DNA from: Pseudomonadota bacterium
GTDB taxonomy: Bacteria; Pseudomonadota; Gammaproteobacteria; Burkholderiales; Burkholderiaceae_B
Direction: 5' to 3'
Assembly: GCA_023427085.1 (NCBI GenBank)
Contig: JAEZBO010000267.1
Location: forward strand, 1-64,000
DNA: 64,000 bases
The first letter of the stretch is position 1. Every line of letters starts with the position of its first letter. Made by a program: the position numbers and the translations under genes. Shown here in pieces: positions 36,515-46,553 of this stretch. The notes under the pieces are model-generated. The model saw only the letters and a program-made list of their open reading frames with translations, had not been told where the DNA came from and did no database searches.

Positions 36515-37120
36515 ATGCCGCTTTCCCCGTCGACCGTCGAACGCCAGCCGCTGCACACGCGTTCCATACGCATCCAGTCCTACGGACGGGCGGACGGGCT
36601 TTTCGACCTGGAAGCCGAGCTCATCGACAGCAAGTCCTACGACTTCGATATGCGCGGAACGCTGCATCGGGCAGGCCAGCCGGTCCACCACATGCACCTG
36701 CGCATCACCATCGATGCCGAATTCACCATCGTCGCCGCCGAGGCGGCCTACGACGCCGCGCCCTATGGGCAGGCCTGTTCCTGTATCGAACCGGCCTACC
36801 AAAGGCTGGTAGGCTTGAACCTTATGCGTGGTTTTCGCCAGCGCGTGCGCGAACGCTTCGGGCGCGTCGACGGCTGTACGCACATGACCGAGCTGTCGTT
36901 CGTGCTGCCTACCGCCGCCGTCCAGAGCATGGCCAACCGCCGGCGCGCGGCGCCCGACGACGGCACGCGGCCGTTTCAGCTGGACGGCTGTCACGCGCTG
37001 CGCATCGACGGCCCGGTCGCGCAGCAGCATTACCCACGCTGGTATCAGGCCCCCCAAGGCGCTAGGCCGCATCAAGGCGCCGATGTTCATTCCTCTTCCT
37101 CTCATCCGACCGACAGGTAA
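36515..37120 (+). CDS. DUF2889 family protein
   Basis: 201 residues from MPLSPSTVER at 36515. RQPLHTRSIRIQSYGRADG, FDLEAELIDSKSYDFDMRG and DGCTHMTELSFVLPTAAVQS are DUF2889 landmarks. The domain is often found near nucleoid or catabolic genes; role unknown. Its stop is three bases from the sucC ATG, a layout also seen in related genera. TATACT at 36464-36469 may be its -10. Confidence 0.9.
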   Translation: MPLSPSTVERQPLHTRSIRIQSYGRADGLFDLEAELIDSKSYDFDMRGTLHRAGQPVHHMHLRITIDAEFTIVAAEAAYDAAPYGQACSCIEPAYQRLVGLNLMRGFRQRVRERFGRVDGCTHMTELSFVLPTAAVQSMANRRRAAPDDGTRPFQLDGCHALRIDGPVAQQHYPRWYQAPQGARPHQGADVHSSSSHPTDR

Positions 37121-37123
37121 CAC

Positions 37124-38284
37124 ATGAAAATCCACGAGTACCAGGGCAAGGAACTGCTGAAGCAATTTGGCGTCCCCGTGCCGCGCGGGATTCCCGCTTT
37201 TTCCGTCGAAGAGGCCGTCGCCGCCGCTGAAAAGCTGGGCGGCCCGGTCTGGGTCGTCAAGGCACAGATCCATGCGGGCGGCCGCGGCAAGGGCGGCGGC
37301 GTCAAGCTGGCCCGCTCGATCGACGACGTCAAGAAGCTGGCCGGTGAAATCCTCGGCATGCAGCTCAAGACGCACCAGACCGGCCCCGAAGGCCAGAAGG
37401 TCAACCGCCTGTACATCGAGGAAGGCGCGGACATCCAGAAGGAATACTACGTTTCGCTGGTGACCGATCGTGCGACCCAGAAGATCGCCTTCATCGCGTC
37501 GAGCGAAGGCGGCATGGACATCGAGGAAGTCGCTCACGCCACGCCCGAAAAGATCATCACCGAATACATCGATCCGCTGACCGGTCTGCAAGACGCGCAA
37601 GCCAAGAAGATCGCCGATGCGATCGGCCTGCCGGCCGACTCGACCGCACAAGCCGTCGACGTCTTCAAGAAGCTGTACCAGTGCTACATGGACACCGACG
37701 CGTCGCTGGTCGAGATCAACCCGCTGAACCGTGACGGCAAGGGCAACATCATCGCCCTGGACGCCAAGTTCAACTTCGACTCGAACGCGCTGTTCCGCCA
37801 CCCCGAAATCGTCGCCTATCGCGACCTCGACGAAGAAGACCCGGCCGAAGTCGAAGCCAGCAAGTTCGATCTGGCCTACATCCAGCTCGACGGCAACATC
37901 GGCTGCCTGGTCAACGGCGCCGGCCTGGCGATGGCCACCATGGACACCATCAAGCTGTTCGGCGGCGAGCCGGCCAACTTCCTGGACGTGGGCGGCGGCG
38001 CGACGGCCGAGAAGGTCACCGAAGCCTTCAAGATCATGCTCAAGAACGAAGGCACCAAGGCCATCCTGGTCAACATCTTCGGCGGCATCATGCGCTGCGA
38101 CGTCATCGCCGAAGGCGTGATCGCCGCGTGCAAGGCCGTCAACCTCAGCGTGCCGCTGGTCGTCCGCATGAAGGGCACCAACGAAGAGCTGGGCAAGAAG
38201 ATGCTGGCCGACTCGGGCCTGCCGATCATCAGCGCCGACACGATGGCCGAAGCCGCCACCAAAGTCGTTGCCGCCGTCAAGTAA
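37124..38284 (+). CDS. sucC: Succinyl-CoA ligase (ADP-forming) beta subunit SucC
   Basis: 386 residues. ATP-grasp fold with [20 protein letters not shown], the glycine-rich [12 protein letters not shown] and the C-terminal [17 protein letters not shown]. It forms the TCA-cycle enzyme with SucD that interconverts succinyl-CoA and succinate with nucleotide phosphorylation. sucD follows after 22 bases. Confidence 0.98.
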   Translation: MKIHEYQGKELLKQFGVPVPRGIPAFSVEEAVAAAEKLGGPVWVVKAQIHAGGRGKGGGVKLARSIDDVKKLAGEILGMQLKTHQTGPEGQKVNRLYIEEGADIQKEYYVSLVTDRATQKIAFIASSEGGMDIEEVAHATPEKIITEYIDPLTGLQDAQAKKIADAIGLPADSTAQAVDVFKKLYQCYMDTDASLVEINPLNRDGKGNIIALDAKFNFDSNALFRHPEIVAYRDLDEEDPAEVEASKFDLAYIQLDGNIGCLVNGAGLAMATMDTIKLFGGEPANFLDVGGGATAEKVTEAFKIMLKNEGTKAILVNIFGGIMRCDVIAEGVIAACKAVNLSVPLVVRMKGTNEELGKKMLADSGLPIISADTMAEAATKVVAAVK

Positions 38285-38306
38285 GAATCTGCCAAGGAAA
38301 CCGTAA

Positions 38307-39188
<882 letters not shown>

Positions 39189-39258
39189 AAGCGTTCGTGC
39201 CGTCCTGCTCGCCGTCTTGCCCCTCGGGGTCAGCGGCGGGCGAGGGCGATCAGTACCA

Positions 39259-39298
39259 GACAAGGCCCCGGCGTTCGCGCCGGGGCCTTGTCGTTTGC
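39259..39298 (+). terminator. Terminator of the sucCD operon
   Basis: A 15-base-pair stem GACAAGGCCCCGGCG / CGCCGGGGCCTTGTC with TTCG tetraloop, followed by GTTTG. T tract is poor, but the stem is very stable. Confidence 0.85.
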
Positions 39299-39578
39299 GG
39301 GTGGGTGGCGCTCGCCAGAGGGTAGGGTGATGCTGCGGCGGCCCGCGGCAGGGCTGCGCGATGGCCGCAAAGCCACCGGATAGCCTGCGCGGCAAGCTGT
39401 CATCGCCCTGAAAGCCTTGATTGGCGCGGCTCTCCGGTCAGCGGCTTGAAATTATAATGAAAGCAAATTCGGCACAAGAATTGACTTAGCCTGCATATCG
39501 TCCCCCTCGGCTCGCACAAGACGAAAAGCGCCAGGCATCACAAGACAGCCGCCAGCCGGCATCATCGGACCGAGGGAT
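39299..39578 (+). promoter_or_regulatory. terC1 promoter region and structured leader
   Basis: No gene is seen between the sucD terminator and terC1. TATAAT at 39454-39459 is a perfect -10, with no clear -35. In the leader CCCTCGG (39504-39510) can pair with CCGAGGG (39570-39576), which includes the ribosome-binding site two bases before the ATG. TerC genes are often under manganese-sensing yybP-ykoY riboswitches, but I do not see that motif's conserved loops here. Confidence 0.5.
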
Positions 39579-40277
39579 ATGGAACTGACTTCCACCGCTT
39601 TCTGGATCGCCCTGATCCAGATCATCTGGGTAAACATACTGCTTTCCGGCGACAACGCCGTGGTCATCGCGCTGGCGGCGCGCTCGTTGCCGCCGCATCA
39701 GCAAAAGCGCGCCATCGTGGCCGGCTCGGTGGCCGCCATCGTGATGCGCATCGTGCTGACGCTGGTCGCCGCGCAGTTGCTGCTGCTGCCGTGGCTCAAG
39801 ACGGTCGGCGCCTTGCTGCTGGTCTACATCGGCGTGACGCTGCTGCTGCCCGAGGGCGATCACGACGAGCAGGGCGCCGGCACCGGCACGCTTGCCGCGG
39901 CGATCCGCACCATCATGGTGGCCGACCTGGTCATGAGCCTGGATAACGTGGTGGCGGTGGCCGCGGCGGCGATGGGCGACATGACGCTGCTGGTGCTGGG
40001 CCTGGCGATCAGCATCCCGCTGGTCATCTTCGGCAGTTCGCTGCTGCTCAAGATCATCGGCCGCTACCCGGTCATCGTCTGGGTCGGCGCGGCGCTGCTG
40101 GGCTTCGTGGCGGGGGAGATGCTGGTGGGCGATCCGGCGCTCGAGGCGCCGTTGCAACGCTTCGACGCGATGATGGGCATCTCGCATCACACGCTGGCGC
40201 TGATGGCTGGCGGCATCGGTGCACTGTTGGTATTGGGGCTGGGAAAAATCTTTCTGGTGCGTCACCAAAAAGCTTAA
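39579..40277 (+). CDS. TerC family membrane protein (paralogue 1)
   Basis: 232 residues, seven membrane segments. The acidic TerC signatures are LLSGDNAVVIALAARSLP and VADLVMSLDNVVAVAAAAMG. TerC/Alx/MeeY-type proteins export manganese, protecting exported metalloproteins and countering metal or alkaline stress. A second copy follows 113 bases downstream with its own promoter-like box. Confidence 0.92.
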   Translation: MELTSTAFWIALIQIIWVNILLSGDNAVVIALAARSLPPHQQKRAIVAGSVAAIVMRIVLTLVAAQLLLLPWLKTVGALLLVYIGVTLLLPEGDHDEQGAGTGTLAAAIRTIMVADLVMSLDNVVAVAAAAMGDMTLLVLGLAISIPLVIFGSSLLLKIIGRYPVIVWVGAALLGFVAGEMLVGDPALEAPLQRFDAMMGISHHTLALMAGGIGALLVLGLGKIFLVRHQKA

Positions 40278-40289
40278 TGAAAGCTGAAC

Positions 40290-40390
40290 TACAATCGCGG
40301 GCTTGATCCGGCACGCGCGATCGTCGCACCGGGTCAAGCGTGGTTCATATGATATCTGAATTCTTACTAAATCCTTAAAGGGGGATCAAC
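40290..40390 (+). promoter_or_regulatory. terC2 -10 box and leader hairpin
   Basis: TACAAT at 40290-40295 would start transcription near 40302, exactly where a 10-base-pair hairpin begins: CTTGATCCGG (40302-40311) with CCGGGTCAAG (40329-40338), one G-T pair, and an inner GCG/CGC stem. GGGGGA at 40379-40384 is the ribosome-binding site. Confidence 0.55.
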
Positions 40391-41098
40391 GTGCTTGAGT
40401 TTTTCCAGACACTGAGCTGGGCAGCGGTCTTTCAGATCATTCTGATCGACATCCTGCTCGGCGGAGACAATGCGGTCGTCATCGCACTGGCTTGCCGCAA
40501 CCTCGAGCCCAAGCATCGCATGCAGGGCATCCTGTGGGGCACGGCCGGCGCGATCCTGCTGCGCGTGATCCTGATCTTCTTCGCGCTGACCCTGCTGACG
40601 ATCCCGTTCCTGAAGGTCGTGGGCGCATTGCTGCTGCTGTGGATCGGTGTCAAGCTGTTGATTCCCGAGGATGATGCGCACGGCAACATCGAGGGCGGCA
40701 CGTCGATCATGTCCGCGATCAAGACCATCATCATCGCCGACTTCGTCATGAGCCTGGACAACGTGATCGCCATCGCCGGCGCCGCGCAGAACGCCCACGC
40801 CGATCATCAGCTGGGTCTGGTGATCTTCGGCCTGGTCGTCAGCGTGCCGATCATCATCTGGGGCAGCACCATCGTGCTCAAGCTGATCGACCGCTTCCCG
40901 ATGGTCGTCACCTTCGGTGCCGCACTGCTGGGCTGGATCGCCGGCGGCATGCTGGTGACCGATGTCGTGATCGAGAACAACTTCGGTGTGCAGCCGGCCG
41001 TGGTCAAATACGCTGCTGCAATCATCGGCGCCGCCTTCGTTGTCGTCCTCGGACGCGTGCTGGCTGCCCGCAAGAAAACCGTCGTCAAGGAAGCCTGA
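40391..41098 (+). CDS. TerC family membrane protein (paralogue 2)
   Basis: 235 residues from GTG at 40391, six bases after GGGGGA. Same fold as paralogue 1: LLGGDNAVVIALACRNLEPK and IADFVMSLDNVIAIAGAAQN hold the conserved acidic residues. Likely a metal-ion exporter. Followed five bases later by a 40-residue membrane peptide gene. Confidence 0.92.
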   Translation: MLEFFQTLSWAAVFQIILIDILLGGDNAVVIALACRNLEPKHRMQGILWGTAGAILLRVILIFFALTLLTIPFLKVVGALLLLWIGVKLLIPEDDAHGNIEGGTSIMSAIKTIIIADFVMSLDNVIAIAGAAQNAHADHQLGLVIFGLVVSVPIIIWGSTIVLKLIDRFPMVVTFGAALLGWIAGGMLVTDVVIENNFGVQPAVVKYAAAIIGAAFVVVLGRVLAARKKTVVKEA

Positions 41099-41103
41099 GT
41101 ACC

Positions 41104-41226
41104 ATGAGCCTGCGCAAGACCAGCCACCCCCGCCAGAATGAATCCGGCCTGAGCCTGTTGGCCGGGCTGATGGTCCTGGCGATCATCGGTATCGTGCTCG
41201 CGGTGGCCGCCAAAGCCCTGATGTAA
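41104..41226 (+). CDS. 40-residue single-span membrane peptide
   Basis: A short frame, [15 protein letters not shown] then a hydrophobic span ([20 protein letters not shown]) and AKALM, between terC2 and hemC. It begins five bases after the terC2 stop and ends 13 bases before hemC. Composition (basic, polar head plus one clean membrane span) is protein-like. It may assist TerC or be a stand-alone small membrane protein; no family recognised. Confidence 0.6.
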   Translation: MSLRKTSHPRQNESGLSLLAGLMVLAIIGIVLAVAAKALM

Positions 41227-41239
41227 GGGGCTAGCCACC

Positions 41240-42181
41240 GTGTCCGCTCCCGATCGTCTGGTCATTGCGACCCGCGCGAGCCGGCTTGCCCTGTGGCAAG
41301 CCGAGCACGTGCGGGCCCGGCTGCAAACGCTGTACCCCGCCTGTCGGGTCGAGCTGCTCGAGCTCACGACCCGCGGCGATCAGATCCTCGACCGCACCCT
41401 TTCCAAGGTCGGCGGCAAGGGTCTGTTCATCAAAGAGCTCGAAACCGCACTGCTGGACGGCCGCGCCGATCTGGCGGTGCATTCGCTCAAGGATGTACCG
41501 GTCGACATGGCCGAGCCGTTCGCGCTCGCCGCCATCCTCGAACGGGCCGACCCGCGCGACGCGCTGGTCTCCAATCTCTATCCCGATCTTTCCTCGCTGC
41601 CCGCCGGCGCGGTGGTAGGCACCTCCAGCCTGCGCCGCGAGTCGCAGGTGCGCGAGCGCCACCCGCATCTGCAGGTCAAGCCGTTGCGCGGCAACCTCGA
41701 CACCCGCCTGGGCAAGCTGGACGCCGGCCAATACGACGCGATCGTGCTGGCTGCCGCCGGCCTGCAGCGCCTGGGTCTGGCCGAGCGCATCCGCTGCGTG
41801 CTCGATCCGCAAGAAAGCCTGCCGGCAGCCGGGCAGGGCGCGCTGGGCATCGAGATCCTCGCCAGCCGTGACGACCTGCGCCAGGTGCTGGCGCCGCTGG
41901 TCTGCGAACGCACCACCGCGTGCGCGCTGGCCGAACGGGCCGTCTCGCGGGCATTGGGCGGTTCGTGCCAGGTGCCGCTGGCCGCCTACGCGCAGGTCGA
42001 AGGCGATACGCTGTCGCTGCGCGCGCTGGTGGCGATGCCCGATGCCAGCCGCGTGCTGCGTGCCGAGGCCCGCGGCAATATTGATGAAGCCGAGCGCGTG
42101 GGCGCCGACGCCGCGCAGACGCTGCTGGCGGGCGGCGCGCTCGACATGCTGGCCGGGCTGTTGTCCGCCGAGGACGACTAG
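41240..42181 (+). CDS. hemC: Hydroxymethylbilane synthase HemC (porphobilinogen deaminase)
   Basis: 313 residues from GTG at 41240, nine bases after [57 protein letters not shown] and the dipyrromethane-cofactor cysteine in [13 protein letters not shown] are all present. It joins four porphobilinogens into hydroxymethylbilane in haem synthesis. hemD follows one base after the stop. Confidence 0.97.
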   Translation: MSAPDRLVIATRASRLALWQAEHVRARLQTLYPACRVELLELTTRGDQILDRTLSKVGGKGLFIKELETALLDGRADLAVHSLKDVPVDMAEPFALAAILERADPRDALVSNLYPDLSSLPAGAVVGTSSLRRESQVRERHPHLQVKPLRGNLDTRLGKLDAGQYDAIVLAAAGLQRLGLAERIRCVLDPQESLPAAGQGALGIEILASRDDLRQVLAPLVCERTTACALAERAVSRALGGSCQVPLAAYAQVEGDTLSLRALVAMPDASRVLRAEARGNIDEAERVGADAAQTLLAGGALDMLAGLLSAEDD

Positions 42182-42182
42182 C

Positions 42183-42998
42183 ATGGCCGGCCGCAAGCCG
42201 GAACTTGCGGTGCTGACCCGGCCCGAAGGCCGCAACGAGGCGCTGGCCGCCCGGCTGCATGAGACCGGCTGGCCGGTGCTGGTGCTGCCGGCGCTGCGGC
42301 TCGAGCCGACCGGGGTGGTCGATCTGCCGCACCCGGGCGACTTCGACCTGGTGGTGCTGGTCAGCGGCAATGCCGCGCGCCTGTACCTGGCGGCGCTCGG
42401 CCGTGCCCACGCGGGATTCCAATGGCCCTCGACCACGCCAGCCGCGCTGGTCGGTTCGGCCAGTGCCGCCGTGCTGTGCCAGCAGGCCGGCTGGCATGCT
42501 CAGGCCAGATTGATTCAGCCGGCGCCCGACGCCGCCACCCACGACTCGGAAGCGTTGTGGGCGCAGTTGTCGGCCAGCGGGCTGGCGCCGCGCCGCGTGC
42601 TGATCGTGCGCGGCGAACAGGGGCGCGACTGGTTGGCGCAGCGGCTGCGCGACGACGGCGCCGAGGTGACGTTCCTGCCGCTGTATCGTCGCCGCGCCCA
42701 TCCCTGGGCCGACGCCGACGTCGCCCGCCTGCGTGCGTTGCACGACGCGGGCGAAACCGCCGCCTGGCTGTTGAGCAGCGCCGAGAGCATCGCGGCGGTG
42801 CGCCGCCGGCTCGCCACGGCCGGGCTGGGCGACTGGCTGTCGGCCTGCCCGACGGTAGTGACCCATCCCCGGCTGGCCGACTTGTTGCGGCAAGGCGGCG
42901 CCGATACCATCCGTAATGACGGGGCGGCCGGGCCGATGGTAAAAATCAGCTTGCCCACAGAACAGGCCTTGTTCGACAGCTTCATGGCCTTGCGCTGA
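42183..42998 (+). CDS. hemD: Uroporphyrinogen-III synthase HemD
   Basis: 271 residues, two-domain HemD fold. Recognisable parts are LTRPEGRNEALAARL, LVVLVSGNAARLYL, RVLIVRGEQGRDWLAQRLRD and WLLSSAESIAAVRRRL; sequence conservation in this family is low, so the call rests also on hemC next door. It closes and isomerises hydroxymethylbilane to uroporphyrinogen III. Confidence 0.94.
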   Translation: MAGRKPELAVLTRPEGRNEALAARLHETGWPVLVLPALRLEPTGVVDLPHPGDFDLVVLVSGNAARLYLAALGRAHAGFQWPSTTPAALVGSASAAVLCQQAGWHAQARLIQPAPDAATHDSEALWAQLSASGLAPRRVLIVRGEQGRDWLAQRLRDDGAEVTFLPLYRRRAHPWADADVARLRALHDAGETAAWLLSSAESIAAVRRRLATAGLGDWLSACPTVVTHPRLADLLRQGGADTIRNDGAAGPMVKISLPTEQALFDSFMALR

Positions 42999-43069
42999 GC
43001 GCATCTCCACGCGCTCAAGCATGGCTGCAGCAATGCTCGCTTGACCGCGGCAACGACTACAATCGCGAC

Positions 43070-44311
43070 ATGACAGAAATAACACCTGACGGCGCTTCGG
43101 GCGCCAAGCCCACCCCCGGTAGCGCGGCGTCGACCACGCCTGCCGCTGCGGTGCCGCCGGTCAGCCCGGGACCGACCGTGACCCAGACGCCGCCACCGCC
43201 GCCGCCGCCGTCCGGCAAGAAGCCGGCACCGGCCGCGCGCCGGGCCCCCGGGTTTGGCGTTGCCGTGATCGTGCTGCTGGTACTGGCGGGCGGCGCGGGC
43301 GCCGGCTGGTGGATGCAATACCAGAAATCCGAACGCAACGTCCGCGAGCTGGCCAGCCGCATCGACGGCATGTCGTCCGAGGTCGGCCAGTTGCGCAGCG
43401 ACGCGCGCCAGGCCTTGTCGCTGGTGCAGACCCAGGGCAGCCGCGTGGCCGCGCTCGAAAGCGCGCTGCAGGACGCCCAGACGCAGTTCGACGGCCTTGA
43501 GCAGTCGCTGCAGAATTTCTCCGACAACTCCGGCGAAGCCGTGTTGATCAACGACGTCGATCGCATGCTGGCGCTCGCCAGCCAGCAGTTGCGGCTGGCC
43601 GGCAACGTCAGCAACGCGGTGGTGGCGCTCGAGACCGCCCAGGCACGCCTGGCGCGGGCCGATCGTCCGCGGCTGGCGCCGTTGCAACAGGCGATCAACG
43701 GCGATCTCGATCGTCTGCGCGCGGTGCCGCTGGTAGACGTGCCTGCGGTGGCCGGCCGCCTCGATCGCCTGATCGAGCTGGTCAGCCGCGCGCCGCTCGT
43801 GGTGCCCGACGCCGCGGTGTCGGGCGTCGCCGAATCGCCGGCGACGGCCAAGCCGGCGCCTGCGCCGGCCCCCGCTCCGGTGGTCGATCCGGCCGCGCCC
43901 TGGTGGGACCGCGTGCGCGCCGAAATCACCGCCTGGCCTGGCCGTGCGTGGACTGCGATGGGTCACGAAATGGGCGACCTGATCAGCATCCAGCGCGTCG
44001 ACGACTCCGACGCCTTGCTGTTCTCGCCCGAGCAGGGTTCGCAGCTGCGCGGCAATCTGCGCATGCGGCTGCTGACCGCGCAACTGGCGCTGTTGATGCG
44101 CCAGACCCCCGTGTGGGAAAGCGAGATGAGCGCGGTCGACTCGGCGCTGGCGACGCGCTTCGACACCCGTGCGGCCGATACGCAAGCGGCCCAGCGGCTG
44201 GTGCGCGAACTGTCGGGCACCAACATCGCCGTGCGTGTCCCGGACATCGCCGACAGCCTGAGCGCCCTGGCCGCCGTGCGTGCCGCGGCCAGCCAGCAAA
44301 GCGGAGACTGA
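43070..44311 (+). CDS. hemX: HemX-like membrane protein
   Basis: 413 residues: a Pro/Thr/Ala-rich cytoplasmic head with a run of seven prolines, one membrane segment (FGVAVIVLLVLAGGAGAGWW), a long coiled coil (LASRIDGMSSEVGQLRSDAR to LEQSLQNFSDNS) and the periplasmic HemX domain (ALASQQLRLAGNVSNAVVAL). Once annotated as uroporphyrinogen methyltransferase, the family lacks that enzyme's motifs. Lies in the conserved hemCDXY run. Confidence 0.93.
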   Translation: MTEITPDGASGAKPTPGSAASTTPAAAVPPVSPGPTVTQTPPPPPPPSGKKPAPAARRAPGFGVAVIVLLVLAGGAGAGWWMQYQKSERNVRELASRIDGMSSEVGQLRSDARQALSLVQTQGSRVAALESALQDAQTQFDGLEQSLQNFSDNSGEAVLINDVDRMLALASQQLRLAGNVSNAVVALETAQARLARADRPRLAPLQQAINGDLDRLRAVPLVDVPAVAGRLDRLIELVSRAPLVVPDAAVSGVAESPATAKPAPAPAPAPVVDPAAPWWDRVRAEITAWPGRAWTAMGHEMGDLISIQRVDDSDALLFSPEQGSQLRGNLRMRLLTAQLALLMRQTPVWESEMSAVDSALATRFDTRAADTQAAQRLVRELSGTNIAVRVPDIADSLSALAAVRAAASQQSGD

Positions 44312-44314
44312 CGC

Positions 44315-45889
44315 ATGCGGACCTGGTTCTGGACGCTGTTGCTGGCAGTCGTCGCCGTCGCCCTGGCGGTATTTTTGCGCGAGCACGAAGGCAATGTGCT
44401 CATCCTGGTCGAACCCTGGCGCATCCAGGTGTCGTTGACGCTGGCGGTATTGCTGCTGGTGGCGACCTTCGTCGGCCTGTACGTCGGCCTGCGCCTGCTG
44501 GGCTGGCTGGTCTCGATTCCCAGCCGCGTGCGGGCGTGGCGCGGACGCCGCGCGCAGATGCGTGACCACGAGTTGCTCGAGCGTGGCTGGATCGGCTTTC
44601 TCGAAGGCCGCTACGCCCATGCCGAAAAAGACCTGACCAAGCTACTGGGCCAGACCCGCGATCAGCACCGCAAGGTGCTGGCAGCCTTGTCCGCGGCGCG
44701 CGCCGCCCACGGCCTGGGCGAGTTCGGCCGACGTGACGGCCTGCTCGATCAGGCGATGGAACACGCCCAGGATGACGCCGGCCTCAAGGAGGCCGTCACC
44801 ACCGTCGCGGCCGACATGCTGCTCGACCAGGGCCAGGCCGACGCCGCGCTGCGCCGCCTCGAGCCGCTGCAGGACGGCGGCGTGCGGCATCTGCACACCC
44901 AGCGCCTGCTGCTGCGCGCGCATGGCGCGCTGGGTCATCACGAACAGACCTTCGGGCTGTCGCGCAGCCTGCTGCGCCGGGGCGTGCTGGCGCAGGACGA
45001 AGGCCGTGGCCTGCTCGAGCAGGCTGCCGCCGCGCGGTTGCGCGCCGCGCCCGACTCGGAAGCCTTCCGCGCCGTCTGGAAAGACCTCAAGGCCGAAGAG
45101 CGCACCTATCCGGAAGTCGCGCTGGCAGGCGCGGCCCGTTTCGAAGAAGCCGGCCTGCCCGACGAGGCCGCCAAGGCGCTCGAGGCGGCCGTGGCCGTGC
45201 GCATGGACGAGCGGCTGGTGATGGCCTATGCGCGTTGCGAACCCGCGCAGGTCAAGCGCCGCCTGGCCAAGGCCGAAGAATGGCTGGCCAAGCACCCCGA
45301 ACATCCCGACCTGCTGTGCGTGCTGGGCATGTTGTGCCTGGCCGGCCAACTGTGGGGCCAGGCCGAGCGCTACCTGCTGCGTTCGGTGCAGCGGCGCAAT
45401 GATGCGCGCGCCCATGCCTTGCTGGGCAGTCTCTACGACCGCCTCGATCGGGCGCAGGACGCCGCGCGCCACTGGCGCCTGGCCACCGCGGCGGGCATGC
45501 CGCTGCCGGTGCTGGCGTCCGATGGCTCGCTGCCGGCGGCTGACACCCGATCCGATCCCGCTCTGCTGGCCGGCGACGGCATGAACGACTACCTGCTCGA
45601 GGACACCGGCGCCGTGGCGTCCACGGGGGCGGCTGCCGCAGCGTACGTCGCCGAGCCGGTCGACGCCGCCAGTGTTGCCGACTACGTGCTCGATCCCGAT
45701 GCCCGCGACCTCGAGGACACTGCTGCGCGCGCCGAGCCGGTCGTGGCGCAGTCGCCGGTCAGCCAGCGCCCGACCGAAGAGCTCGACGAGTACTTCGACA
45801 GCGCACCGATTCCGGGCGTCGATTTCGACGAGCGTGAGGCCGAGCCGGTGCGCCGGCCCGACGCCGACAAGCCCACCGATAAAACCTGA
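44315..45889 (+). CDS. hemY: HemY-like TPR membrane protein
   Basis: 524 residues. Two N-terminal membrane segments (about 1-20 and 42-66), the HemY head (VLILVEPWRIQVSLTLAVLL), then TPR helices, for example GWIGFLEGRYAHAEKDLTKL and the later LLCVLGMLCLAGQLWGQAER. An acidic tail of roughly 100 residues follows. Function in haem synthesis is not established; the name reflects position. Starts three bases after hemX. Confidence 0.93.
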   Translation: MRTWFWTLLLAVVAVALAVFLREHEGNVLILVEPWRIQVSLTLAVLLLVATFVGLYVGLRLLGWLVSIPSRVRAWRGRRAQMRDHELLERGWIGFLEGRYAHAEKDLTKLLGQTRDQHRKVLAALSAARAAHGLGEFGRRDGLLDQAMEHAQDDAGLKEAVTTVAADMLLDQGQADAALRRLEPLQDGGVRHLHTQRLLLRAHGALGHHEQTFGLSRSLLRRGVLAQDEGRGLLEQAAAARLRAAPDSEAFRAVWKDLKAEERTYPEVALAGAARFEEAGLPDEAAKALEAAVAVRMDERLVMAYARCEPAQVKRRLAKAEEWLAKHPEHPDLLCVLGMLCLAGQLWGQAERYLLRSVQRRNDARAHALLGSLYDRLDRAQDAARHWRLATAAGMPLPVLASDGSLPAADTRSDPALLAGDGMNDYLLEDTGAVASTGAAAAAYVAEPVDAASVADYVLDPDARDLEDTAARAEPVVAQSPVSQRPTEELDEYFDSAPIPGVDFDEREAEPVRRPDADKPTDKT

Positions 45890-45920
45890 TGTTTTCTTTT
45901 CACCCCAACAAGGTTGAACA

Positions 45921-46457
45921 ATGAGTCTTGATCGTGTGCCCGCGGGCAGCAAGCTGCCCGACGAATTCAACGTCATCATCGAAATCCCGGCCAACTCCGA
46001 TCCGGTCAAGTACGAAGTCGACAAGGACACCGGTGCGGTGTTCGTCGACCGTTTCATGCTGACCGCGATGCACTATCCCTGCAACTACGGCTACATCCCG
46101 CAGACGCTGTCGGATGATGGTGATCCCGCCGACGTGCTGGTGGTCACGCCGTTCCCGATCCAGATCGGTGCGGTGATCAAGTGCCGTCCGCTGGGTGTGC
46201 TGCACATGGACGACGAAGGCGGCGGCGACGCCAAGCTGCTGGCGGTGCCGGTCGACAAGCTCTATCCGGTCTATCGCGATATCAAGAAGCCGGAGGACCT
46301 GCCGGCCGAAGACCTGGCGCGCATCCAGCACTTCTTCGAGCACTACAAGGATCTCGAGAAGGGCAAGTGGGTCAAGATCAAGGGCTGGGGCGGCATCGAC
46401 GAGGCCCGTGCCGAAGTCGAAAAGAGCGCCGCGCGCTACCAGGCCGGCAACAAGTAA
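45921..46457 (+). CDS. ppa: Inorganic pyrophosphatase
   Basis: 178 residues, family I. Signature [14 protein letters not shown] with [22 protein letters not shown] (catalytic aspartates) and [11 protein letters not shown]. It hydrolyses PPi to drive biosynthesis. Closed by a double hairpin and T tract. Confidence 0.98.
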   Translation: MSLDRVPAGSKLPDEFNVIIEIPANSDPVKYEVDKDTGAVFVDRFMLTAMHYPCNYGYIPQTLSDDGDPADVLVVTPFPIQIGAVIKCRPLGVLHMDDEGGGDAKLLAVPVDKLYPVYRDIKKPEDLPAEDLARIQHFFEHYKDLEKGKWVKIKGWGGIDEARAEVEKSAARYQAGNK

Positions 46458-46467
46458 AAGAAAGGCA

Positions 46468-46534
46468 GCGGAAAGCAGGCTGCTTTCCGCGCGCTGGGTG
46501 TTGGAGCAACAAGCAGCCTGCGGGCTGCTTTTTT
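46468..46534 (+). terminator. Terminator region after ppa
   Basis: A first hairpin GCGGAAAGC / GCTTTCCGC (46468-46490) and then AGCAGCC / GGCTGCT (46512-46529) followed by six T residues. Confidence 0.85.
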
Positions 46535-46553
46535 ATTGAAGGTTGGTTCAGTC

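Noticed and set aside
39460..39578. Classical yybP-ykoY manganese riboswitch before terC1
   Set aside because: The conserved internal-loop sequences were not visible by eye; only the ribosome-binding-site pairing is reported. An Rfam scan would decide.
42515..44620. 701-codon minus-strand frame across hemD and hemX
   Set aside because: Shadow of the conserved hem genes.
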